Below, piece after piece: positions 13,042 to 20,762 of a stretch of 26,856 nucleotides of DNA. The stretch is from Flavobacteriales bacterium UBA1694 (GTDB taxonomy: Bacteria > Bacteroidota > Bacteroidia > Flavobacteriales > Weeksellaceae), in contig DCJS01000007.1 in NCBI GenBank assembly GCA_002319955.1, positions 83,280 to 110,135 on the forward strand, read 5' to 3'. The position numbers and the translations under genes were made by a program. Numbering within the stretch: the stretch's first letter is position 1; the number at the start of each line of letters is the position of its first letter. Below the pieces are notes generated by a model. It saw nothing but the letters and a program-made list of their open reading frames with translations. It was not told the origin of the DNA and ran no database searches.

Positions 13042-15177
13042 ATGAAAAAAATAGTCGCACTTTTAAGTGTCCTTGCAATTTCTGGTCTGTCCTTTCTAGA
13101 GGCGCAGCAAATTACACTCGATAAAATTTACTCTGGCGAATACCGAGGCAAAGGAATAGCTGGAGTTGCTTCGTTAAACAATGGCGAGCAGTATGCCGTA
13201 ATTGAAGCGGGTGGCATCTCTAAATACGGGTACAAATCCGCAAAGAAAGAAGGCCAAATTGCCGAGGGACGCTTTCAGAGCTATACGTTTTCAAAAGACG
13301 AAAGCAAAATTCTTTTGCTAACCGCAAGTCAAAGTGTCTACCGCCATTCTTTCCTTGGGAAATTTGAAGTAAAGGATATGGCCACTGGGAAGTCCACTCC
13401 TTTAAACAAAGGAAATTTTGTTCAGGAGCCAACGTTCTCTCCGGATGCAACGAAAGTCGCTTTCATTGAAAATAACAACCTGTTTTATCAAGATTTAAAA
13501 ACTCAAGAGATCGTTCAAATTACCACGGATGGCAAGAAAAACAGCATTATTAACGGGCTAGCCGACTGGGTTTACGAGGAAGAATTCGGGCATGCAAGAC
13601 AATACGAATGGACCCCAAATTCGTCGGCAATTGTCTTTGTTAGATCGGATGAAACCCAAGTACCTGAAATGAATATGCAAATTTATGGCAAGAGCCTCTA
13701 CCCCTCAGATTTTCGATTTAAATACCCTAAAGCTGGTGAAAACAACTCCGTTGTATCGGCCCATGTATACACCTTAAAATCAAAAGAGCTTCTTCCATTA
13801 AACTTATCTCAGTATAAGAACTATTACATTTCAAATGTAATTCAATCGAGTGCAAACGACCAGATTGTCTTAATCACCTCGCAGCGGACTCAAAATTCTG
13901 CGGACGTCTTAGCGGTTGACACAAAAACAGCTAGTGTAAAGAAACTCTTTACAGAGTCTGATGCCAAGTGGATCGAGATGGATGACCCAACCTTAGAATT
14001 TTTAAGTGACCATTCCTTTATTTGGGGAAGCGAACGTGACGGAAATCGCCATCTATATTGGTATAATGCAGACGGAAGTCTAAAAAAGCAAATCACAAAA
14101 GGCGATTGGCAAGTTAAAAACTACTACGGCTTTAATCCAAAAACCCGCGAGGTCTACTTGCAAACAAACGAGACTGGAAGCCTATACAGCGTCCTATCTA
14201 AGGTGAACATTGATACGGGAAAAAGTAAACTTATTTCTGAGAAAACGGGAACTAATTCTGCAAAGTTCAGCGAGAATTTCAATTATTTTATTGAAACCTC
14301 ATCGAGTGCGACCAAACCTTACACGTTTACCTTAAAAAACGGTGAAGGAAAAACAGTTCGTGAACTTCAAAATAACGCCGAAATGCTTGAAAAGCTAAAA
14401 GCGGATCAGTGGGTGGCTAAAGAATATCTAACGATTCCAAACGAAGTTGGCGATCAAATGAACGCATGGATCCTAAAGCCAAAGGATTTTGACCCTCAAA
14501 AAAAATACCCGCTTTTCATGTTCCAATACTCTGGACCTGGATCTCAACAAGTCACCGACTCTTGGGATGGAGGAAATGGCATATGGTTTAACCATTTAGT
14601 TCAACAGGGCTACATTGTTGCCTGCGTGGATGGCCGTGGTACCGGTGGAAAAGGAACGGACTTCAAGAAAGTCACTTACATGGAACTTGGAAAATACGAA
14701 ATACAGGACCAGATCGCTGCAGCCCAGTGGCTGGGCAACCAATCTTACATTGACAAAGGGAGAATCGGTATTTTTGGCTGGAGCTTTGGTGGTTACATGG
14801 CTAGTTTGGCCCTTACAAAAGGAGCAGACACCTTTAAATTAGGAATTGCGGTCGCCCCAGTAACAAACTGGCGTTACTACGATTCAGTTTACACTGAACG
14901 TTTCATGAGAACCCCTCAGGAAAACCCTTCTGGCTATGATGACAATTCGCCGATTAACTTCGCCAAATTAATGAAAGGAAAATTCCTGCTCGTGCACGGG
15001 ACTGCAGACGACAATGTGCATTACCAAAACTCAGTGGAATTCGCAGAGGCCTTAATTCAAGAAAAAAAGAAATTCCAATTCATGACCTATCCGGATAAAA
15101 ACCACGGAATTTCTGGCGGAAACACCAGACCGCAACTCTATCAAATGATGACGGACTATATCGTCGAAAACTTATAA
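13042..15177 (+). CDS. Dipeptidyl peptidase IV (S9B family), exported
   Basis: DPP-IV removes Xaa-Pro and Xaa-Ala dipeptides from peptide N-termini. The 711-residue protein starts with a type I signal peptide (MKKIVALLSVLAISGLSFLEA, cleavage near QQ at 22-23), so it acts in the periplasm or at the cell surface. A beta-propeller fills roughly residues 60-440 and contains DWVYEEEFG at 175-183, whose double Glu holds the substrate N-terminus. The C-terminal alpha/beta-hydrolase has the full triad: S581 in GWSFGG, D656 in HGTADDN and H688 in DKNHG. The oxyanion-region segment FQYSGPGSQQV is also present. Length is normal for bacterial DPP-IV. A POT symporter gene starts 36 bases later with no terminator between, so peptidase and importer are probably cotranscribed. 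Confidence 0.96.
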   Translation: MKKIVALLSVLAISGLSFLEAQQITLDKIYSGEYRGKGIAGVASLNNGEQYAVIEAGGISKYGYKSAKKEGQIAEGRFQSYTFSKDESKILLLTASQSVYRHSFLGKFEVKDMATGKSTPLNKGNFVQEPTFSPDATKVAFIENNNLFYQDLKTQEIVQITTDGKKNSIINGLADWVYEEEFGHARQYEWTPNSSAIVFVRSDETQVPEMNMQIYGKSLYPSDFRFKYPKAGENNSVVSAHVYTLKSKELLPLNLSQYKNYYISNVIQSSANDQIVLITSQRTQNSADVLAVDTKTASVKKLFTESDAKWIEMDDPTLEFLSDHSFIWGSERDGNRHLYWYNADGSLKKQITKGDWQVKNYYGFNPKTREVYLQTNETGSLYSVLSKVNIDTGKSKLISEKTGTNSAKFSENFNYFIETSSSATKPYTFTLKNGEGKTVRELQNNAEMLEKLKADQWVAKEYLTIPNEVGDQMNAWILKPKDFDPQKKYPLFMFQYSGPGSQQVTDSWDGGNGIWFNHLVQQGYIVACVDGRGTGGKGTDFKKVTYMELGKYEIQDQIAAAQWLGNQSYIDKGRIGIFGWSFGGYMASLALTKGADTFKLGIAVAPVTNWRYYDSVYTERFMRTPQENPSGYDDNSPINFAKLMKGKFLLVHGTADDNVHYQNSVEFAEALIQEKKKFQFMTYPDKNHGISGGNTRPQLYQMMTDYIVENL

Positions 15178-15213
15178 ATTAAAACATTCACTTAGATTTA
15201 ATTGATTCATCGC

Positions 15214-16878
15214 ATGGAAAAAAACCAAAGTAAACATCCTAAAGGACTACCCTATTTGTTTCTTACAGAAATGTGGGAGCGCTTCGGATATTATTTAATC
15301 TTAGGGATCTTCGTCCTTTACATGATTGACCCAAAAGACACAGGAGGTCTGGCCTTCTTAGATAAAACGGCCGATGACATCTTCGGAACCTTTATCGCCC
15401 TGACTTACCTGACTCCCTTTCTCGGGGGATTCCTTGCGGACCGCGTTTTAGGGTATGTCAAAGCTATTTATATTGGTGGTGTCTTAATGGCTGCTGGCTA
15501 TATTGGTGTCGGGCTTTTTCAAGGTCTACCGTTATTTTACGCCTCTTTAGGGTTAGTGATTTTAGGAAACGGATTTTTCAAACCTTCAATCTCTACCCTT
15601 TTAGGAAATCTCTATTCGGAGGAACCCTACCGCAAAAACAAAGATGCAGGGTACAATATCTTCTATATGGGAATCAACATTGGAGCCCTTATTTGCAACT
15701 TTGTGGCCGCTTACATGCGAAACAAGTACGGTTGGGGCCCTGCCTTTATAACCGCTGGTGTTGGAATGTTAATTGGTCTAACGGTATTTACTATAGGAAT
15801 GAAGCACATCCGTGACGCAAATATCTTAAAACCAGCACAGCCAGGGGACACTAAACTCTCTACAGTACTGCTTAAAGTTTTCCTTCCGGCAATTGTTGCA
15901 GGACTCATCGGATGGATAATTCCTGGAAATATTTTTGGCAGCGATAGTACCGATGCCTTTATCTTTGCCTGTATCCCGATTGTTATTTTCTACATCAGTT
16001 TGTATGTAAAAGCCAATTCAGATGACAAAAGACCCATTGGTGCTCTTCTAGCCATCTTCGCAGTGAGTTTAATGTTTTGGGCCGTATTCAAGCAAAACGG
16101 AACAGCCCTAACACGTTGGGCAAACTACTATACTGAGCGCGCGGCTCCGGCCAGCGTTGAAAAACCGCTAGAGGCGCTCTACTTAGTCGAAGCCAAAACG
16201 TTTGAAACAAAGGAGTCTACCCTTTACGATGACCAGTACCGCGCACAATTAGACGAAAGCGGAAATGCTATAAAGGAACCTGGCAAGGACATTTACTTTA
16301 GAAACATTTCGCCTGAATTCAGGGCAGAACTTGAAAAAGATCCATCGCAAAATGTTTACCTTTTAAATACGGAACTCTTCCAGTCGGTTAATCCCTTCTG
16401 GGTCATTGTTCTAACGCCTGTGGTCGTTGGCTTCTTTATGTTTCTTCGACGGCGAGGCAAAGAGCCCTCCACACCCTCAAAAATTGTTTTGGGACTCTTT
16501 ATATCCGCCCTCTCATGCCTTGTTATGGTGGGTGCGGTCTATGTGGGAGGCAATGGGCTTGAGAAGGTTTCTTCCTGGTGGCTTATTGCGGCCTATGGGG
16601 TCATAACAGTGGGCGAGCTCTGTCTCTCACCGATGGGACTCTCCCTTGTATCAAAGCTCTCACCACCGCGAATTACAGCCCTAATGATGGGAGGATTCTT
16701 CCTTTCTACATCGATTGGGAATAAACTCTCTGGGGTTCTTGCAAGTCTTTGGTACAATTATGATGACAAAGCCAATTTCTTCTGGGTCAATTTTGGGCTG
16801 CTTTTACTAGCTACGCTTCTTGGTTTATCCATTCTCAAAGGCCTTAATAAAGTAATGAAAGAGCGTGGTGTAAACTAA
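15214..16878 (+). CDS. POT-family peptide transporter 1, atypical gate residues
   Basis: This 554-residue multi-pass inner-membrane protein belongs to the proton-coupled oligopeptide transporters. ExxERFxYY is intact at 19-27, TM2 has GGFLADRVLG, TM4 has GNGFFKPSIS with the conserved Lys, and TM10 has VGELCLSPMGLS with the conserved Glu. Two positions differ from the family. The Arg three residues after ExxERFxYY (GMR in the two sisters) is Leu-30, and the TM7 Glu (E-Q-x-G) is Lys-293. Between TM7 and TM8 lies a hydrophilic loop of about 90 residues (302-392), against about 30 in the sister proteins. A TTG at 15202 is in frame, but the ATG at 15214 fits the family N-terminus. It follows DPP-IV after 36 bases. 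Substrate may differ from ordinary di- and tripeptides. Confidence 0.93.
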   Translation: MEKNQSKHPKGLPYLFLTEMWERFGYYLILGIFVLYMIDPKDTGGLAFLDKTADDIFGTFIALTYLTPFLGGFLADRVLGYVKAIYIGGVLMAAGYIGVGLFQGLPLFYASLGLVILGNGFFKPSISTLLGNLYSEEPYRKNKDAGYNIFYMGINIGALICNFVAAYMRNKYGWGPAFITAGVGMLIGLTVFTIGMKHIRDANILKPAQPGDTKLSTVLLKVFLPAIVAGLIGWIIPGNIFGSDSTDAFIFACIPIVIFYISLYVKANSDDKRPIGALLAIFAVSLMFWAVFKQNGTALTRWANYYTERAAPASVEKPLEALYLVEAKTFETKESTLYDDQYRAQLDESGNAIKEPGKDIYFRNISPEFRAELEKDPSQNVYLLNTELFQSVNPFWVIVLTPVVVGFFMFLRRRGKEPSTPSKIVLGLFISALSCLVMVGAVYVGGNGLEKVSSWWLIAAYGVITVGELCLSPMGLSLVSKLSPPRITALMMGGFFLSTSIGNKLSGVLASLWYNYDDKANFFWVNFGLLLLATLLGLSILKGLNKVMKERGVN

Positions 16879-16899
16879 CGCGCGCTTTATACACAATTT

Positions 16900-16934
16900 G
16901 AAAATCGCAGCCAATGGCTGCGATTTTCAGTTTT
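16900..16934. terminator. Hairpin terminator after POT transporter 1
   Basis: A perfect 13-bp stem (left arm GAAAATCGCAGCC) with an AAT loop is followed by AGTTTT. It separates POT1 from POT2, which has its own -7 box. Confidence 0.8.
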
Positions 16935-16961
16935 AAATGAGGCTGGTTTTGCAAAAAAAAG

Positions 16962-16969
16962 TATATTTG
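16962..16969 (+). promoter_or_regulatory. -7 box of POT transporter 2
   Basis: TATATTTG is an exact match 31 bases before the ATG at 17001, located just after a terminator, so POT2 can be expressed separately from DPP-IV. Confidence 0.6.
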
Positions 16970-17000
16970 CTAGGCTTAACATAAATTAACACTTAACTCT

Positions 17001-18497
17001 ATGGATACAGTACAGACCAAAACAGGTCACCCGAAGGGGCTTTATACCCTATTCTTCACTGAAATGTGGGAGCGTTTTTCTTACTATGGTATGAGAGCGC
17101 TATTAACGATTTTCTTAACGGCTGAATTAGCAACTGGCGGATTTGGACTAGACCGGGCAGAATCATTAAAAGTCTACGGGATATTCACTGCGTTGGTTTA
17201 CTTGACCCCGATTTTAGGAGGCTGGTTTGCAGATAAAATTCTTGGTCAGCGAAAATCCATTATCATCGGAGGACTCGTTATGGCAATTGGTCAGTTCCTG
17301 CTGGCTGCAGGCGCTTCGACTGCGTTTGTGACGGACGTAGAATCACGCCAACAACTGTTTTACCTTGGACTAGGCGTACTTATTTTAGGGAACGGATTTT
17401 TTAAACCAAACATTTCAACTATCGTTGGAGATTTATACGACAATTCAGACCCTCGTAAAGATGGCGCGTTTACGATATTCTATATGGGTATCAACATTGG
17501 CGCATTTCTTTCGCCGTTTGTTGCAGGAACACTGGGTGAAAAAGTCGGCTGGCCTTACGGGTATTTAGCCGCTGGTCTTGGAATGCTTCTGGGCGTTCTC
17601 TGGTTTTACGCAAGACGATCCACCCTTGAGGACAAAGGATTGCCACCAGGCTATAAAGAAAAAGGACTTACGAGCTTAGTTTCTAAAGACTGGCGTGATA
17701 TTATCATTTACACGATCGCAAACGTCGTTTTCGTGTTCCTAGTGATGCTTCTTTGGAATAATACTAACGAGCTGATCCATAGCATCCTTATTTGGGTATT
17801 TGGTATTCTTGGAGCTGGATTTATTGGCCTTTCAATTTTTAAAGGGACCAGCGGAACAACGGAATGGACCCGTGTCTTTGTAATCTTGATTCTTGCTTTC
17901 TTTAACATCGTCTTTTGGGCCGGTTTTGAACAAGCCGGGGGAACCTTCAATTTATTCGCGCATGACAACACCAACCGTGTTGTGGGTGGATTTGAAATCC
18001 CAACCACTTGGTTTCAAAACATTAACCCAATCGTTATTGTAGCCTTTGCCCCCCTATTTTCTTTACTGTGGGTCAAATTAGACAAATACAAATTAAACCC
18101 AAGAACGCCGGTTAAGTTTGCAATTGCCATGTTTATTGGTGCGATTGCCTTCTTTATTATGACTCAGGCAAGTAACCAGGCTGCAAACGGCAACCTTGTA
18201 AGCCCAATGTGGCTTGTGGTGGTCTACGCCCTTCTTACTTTAGGAGAGCTTTGCTTATCCCCTATCGGACTATCGATGGTAACCAAACTTTCTCCTGGGA
18301 AAATCGTTTCAATCATGATGGGCGTCTGGATGGCGAGTTTTGCACTCGGTAACTATTTTGCCGCCACCCTTGAGCAGATTCTTGTTCAGTATAACTTTGA
18401 TTTATACCCTTTTATTACTTACCTCATGATTATATCGGGAGTGCTGCTTCTTATCCTTTCCCCAATCTTGAATAAGTTCATGAAAGGAATTCATTAA
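17001..18497 (+). CDS. POT-family proton-dependent di/tripeptide symporter 2
   Basis: This is the most canonical of the three transporters, with 498 residues. It uses the proton gradient to import di- and tripeptides through the inner membrane. ExxERFxYY lies at 21-29 (EMWERFSYY), followed by GMR with Arg-32. TM2 has GGWFADKILG, TM4 GNGFFKPNIS, TM5 FYMGINIGA (PTR2 signature region), TM7 FEQAGG with Glu-310, and TM10 LGELCLSPIGLSMV. Several of these numbers coincide with those of the Shewanella PepT homologues (Glu-21, Glu-24, Arg-25, Arg-32, Glu-310), indicating nearly collinear alignment. The TM7-TM8 loop is short, about 30 residues. It has its own -7 box and terminator and sits between two paralogues. 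Confidence 0.96.
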   Translation: MDTVQTKTGHPKGLYTLFFTEMWERFSYYGMRALLTIFLTAELATGGFGLDRAESLKVYGIFTALVYLTPILGGWFADKILGQRKSIIIGGLVMAIGQFLLAAGASTAFVTDVESRQQLFYLGLGVLILGNGFFKPNISTIVGDLYDNSDPRKDGAFTIFYMGINIGAFLSPFVAGTLGEKVGWPYGYLAAGLGMLLGVLWFYARRSTLEDKGLPPGYKEKGLTSLVSKDWRDIIIYTIANVVFVFLVMLLWNNTNELIHSILIWVFGILGAGFIGLSIFKGTSGTTEWTRVFVILILAFFNIVFWAGFEQAGGTFNLFAHDNTNRVVGGFEIPTTWFQNINPIVIVAFAPLFSLLWVKLDKYKLNPRTPVKFAIAMFIGAIAFFIMTQASNQAANGNLVSPMWLVVVYALLTLGELCLSPIGLSMVTKLSPGKIVSIMMGVWMASFALGNYFAATLEQILVQYNFDLYPFITYLMIISGVLLLILSPILNKFMKGIH

Positions 18498-18518
18498 GAC
18501 ATAAACTATTTACTAGAT

Positions 18519-18547
18519 TAAAACCACTGAACATTCAGTGGTTTTTT
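18519..18547 (+). terminator. Rho-independent terminator of POT transporter 2
   Basis: AACCACTGA and TCAGTGGTT form a 9-bp stem with an ACAT loop, preceded by A residues and followed by a T run (GTTTTTT). It lies 29 bases upstream of the POT3 start. Confidence 0.9.
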
Positions 18548-18548
18548 C

Positions 18549-18556
18549 TAATTTCG
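18549..18556 (+). promoter_or_regulatory. Degenerate -7 box of POT transporter 3
   Basis: TAATTTCG differs from TAnnTTTG at one base. It begins directly after the POT2 terminator and ends 19 bases before the ATG at 18576. Confidence 0.35.
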
Positions 18557-18575
18557 CTTTCTTATATCTCAAAAA

Positions 18576-20087
18576 ATGGCACAAACACTAGAACAAATTC
18601 AGTCTTTCAAAGGGAAATACCCAAAACAAATTTGGGGACTCTTCTTCTCTGAAATGTGGGAACGCTTCTGCTTTTATGGAATGCGAGGGATGCTCACCTA
18701 TTTCATGATTACGGAACTTCTAATGAAAGAGGATATTGCGCAGCTCCAATACGGCGCCACACAGGCCTTTGTTTATGCCTTCACCTTCGTTGGGGGTCTT
18801 TTTGCAGACAAAATCTTAGGCTTTAGAAAATCGCTCTTCTGGGGTGGACTCATGATGATTGTGGGTAGCGCTATTTTAGCCTTGGATCCTCACGAAAATT
18901 TCTTTCTCGGTATCGCCTTTACGATAATTGGAACTGGATTTTTCAAACCGAACATCTCCGCCATGGTTGGGAAACTCTACCGCCCAAATGATAGCCGAAC
19001 CGATGCCGGATTCTCCTTATTCTACGCTGGAATCAACATGGGAGCGCTTCTGGGCGGTTACCTGTGTATTGCAATTGGAAAAGGCGAACTCTTCTCTCAG
19101 TTTATACCAGAGGCTTTACGCTGGAACGTTTCATTCGGACTTGCAGCGATCGTTATGATCATCAGTCTTATTAATTTCCATTTCATCCAGAAAAGTTTAG
19201 GCACCATTGGACTTCAACCCGGACACCCTGACTCTGAGGACCAAGAACGCAAAATACCAAAATGGCAAGAATATGCCGTCTATATCGGAACCCTTATCTT
19301 GATACCTATCATTATGATCATGGTATCCAAAACCCAATACACGGACTTATTCATGTATATCATTGGGCCTGTGACGCTTCTGTACCTATTCTATGAAATG
19401 AGTAAAGTGACAGCAGCCGAGCGTAAGAAGCTCTGGGCCGCTTTAATCTTCATTGTTTTCTCCATTCTATTCTGGGGAATCTATGAGCAAAGTGGCGGAT
19501 CCTTAAGCATCTTTGCGGCAAAAAACTTGAATAACGATTTATTAGGACTCGACCCCAACGGGGTTAACAACTCGGGCGGCGCCTTTTACATCATCTTACT
19601 TGCACCCTTAGTAGGGCTACTATGGATTTGGCTAAGCAAACGCAGACTCGAACCCAACACCATTGTGAAGTTTGGTCTCGGATTCCTCTTCTTAGGTTTA
19701 GGATTTTACGCCCTTTATGCCACGCGGTTCTTCGCAGACCTTCAAGGGGTGACCTCCTTAAATATTTTTGCAATTGCTCTATTAGTGATTACCTTTGGGG
19801 AGCTGTGTCTCTCCCCCATTGGACTCTCGATCATGACCAAACTCTCCACAAAAAACCTCCAAGGCATGATGATGGGTCTTTGGTTTTTAGCCTCTGCTTA
19901 TGGCCAATATGTAGCCGGAATTATTGGATCCAAGATGGCTCAGGCTAAAGAGGGCGGAACAAATTACGAGGCATTAATAACCTATACTGAGGGCTACAAA
20001 CAATTAGGAATTTACGCCCTGGTAGCGGGGGTCATTCTTATTTTGATCTCGCCTTTTATTAAAAAATTAATGCAAGAGGTACGCTAG
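18576..20087 (+). CDS. POT-family proton-dependent peptide symporter 3
   Basis: The 503-residue multi-pass protein has ExxERFxFY at 26-34 (EMWERFCFY; the first Tyr is Phe), then GMR with Arg-37. TM2 has GGLFADKILG, TM4 GTGFFKPNIS, TM5 FYAGINMGA, TM7 YEQSGG with Glu-304 and TM10 FGELCLSPIGLSIM. The residues coupling proton movement and binding peptide are therefore present, unlike in POT1. Loop lengths are like those of POT2. It starts just after the POT2 terminator. A thioredoxin-fold gene follows 43 bases after its stop with no hairpin between, so those two may be cotranscribed. Three tandem paralogues suggest successive duplication and substrate specialisation. Confidence 0.95.
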   Translation: MAQTLEQIQSFKGKYPKQIWGLFFSEMWERFCFYGMRGMLTYFMITELLMKEDIAQLQYGATQAFVYAFTFVGGLFADKILGFRKSLFWGGLMMIVGSAILALDPHENFFLGIAFTIIGTGFFKPNISAMVGKLYRPNDSRTDAGFSLFYAGINMGALLGGYLCIAIGKGELFSQFIPEALRWNVSFGLAAIVMIISLINFHFIQKSLGTIGLQPGHPDSEDQERKIPKWQEYAVYIGTLILIPIIMIMVSKTQYTDLFMYIIGPVTLLYLFYEMSKVTAAERKKLWAALIFIVFSILFWGIYEQSGGSLSIFAAKNLNNDLLGLDPNGVNNSGGAFYIILLAPLVGLLWIWLSKRRLEPNTIVKFGLGFLFLGLGFYALYATRFFADLQGVTSLNIFAIALLVITFGELCLSPIGLSIMTKLSTKNLQGMMMGLWFLASAYGQYVAGIIGSKMAQAKEGGTNYEALITYTEGYKQLGIYALVAGVILILISPFIKKLMQEVR

Positions 20088-20130
20088 ATAGTCTATTTAA
20101 CCTTTAATCTTTCTTTTCATCTAACCTCAT

Positions 20131-20661
20131 ATGCTAAGATTCTTTGTTTTTCTTTTCGTTATACTCTTCACTCAAAGCTCTGCACAAATCCAGTGGCTTA
20201 GCATTAGCGGGGCATTAGAGGCCCAAGAGAAACACCCAAAAAAAATACTAATTCACTTTGAAGCGCCCGATTGCAAGGCCTGTCAAACTTTGAGTGCGCA
20301 GACCTTTAACACCCCAGAAATTCAACAGTACATTCAAGAGTATTTTTATGCCGTGAAATTCAATGTTCAAACGGCGAAAAGCTTTCAAGCGTTTGGAAAA
20401 GAGTTTTCCACTATGCCTTCCAAAGGCCAAGGGGCTGTTAAAACGCATGAGTTCGCTCGATTTATGAACATTACCTCCTTTCCGAGTTTGGCTTTCCTTG
20501 ACGAGCAAAGCATGCCCATTACAACAGTCCAAGGTGTTTTAACGGCGAAAGAACTAGAACCTTATCTCGTGTTTTTTGGACGGGGCGATTACTTGAAAAT
20601 CACAACGAGCGAGCAGTGGGAAAACTACCGAAAAAGAATAAAATCTAAAATTAAAGACTAG
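20131..20661 (+). CDS. Exported thioredoxin-fold protein
   Basis: The 176-residue protein begins MLRFFVFLFVILFTQSSAQ, a signal peptide probably cleaved after SSA, so it works in the periplasm. A thioredoxin fold follows: KKILIHFEAPDCKAC with the redox pair C48/C51 (CKAC), and a cis-proline loop ITSFPSLAF. The sequence between these is longer than in E. coli thioredoxin and resembles the YyaL/DUF255-type thioredoxin domains that act on protein disulfides. Cys-48/Cys-51 are the only cysteines, which suits a dithiol reductant or oxidase. It follows POT3 by 43 bases and precedes recG. The operon position suggests accidental or housekeeping cotranscription with the transporters, not a proven link. 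Confidence 0.85.
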   Translation: MLRFFVFLFVILFTQSSAQIQWLSISGALEAQEKHPKKILIHFEAPDCKACQTLSAQTFNTPEIQQYIQEYFYAVKFNVQTAKSFQAFGKEFSTMPSKGQGAVKTHEFARFMNITSFPSLAFLDEQSMPITTVQGVLTAKELEPYLVFFGRGDYLKITTSEQWENYRKRIKSKIKD

Positions 20662-20762
20662 TCCTTTGGCTTTTATTGCTCAAGACTGACAAGGGAATGT
20701 CTCTAAAATAGCGTTTGGTACTTGGAGTAAATTTTCCGAAATTCGAACTTTATTCAAATACT

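Noticed and set aside
20697..20711. ATG at 20697 as the recG start
   Set aside because: It reads MSLK and then a TAG stop and is not continuous with the helicase.
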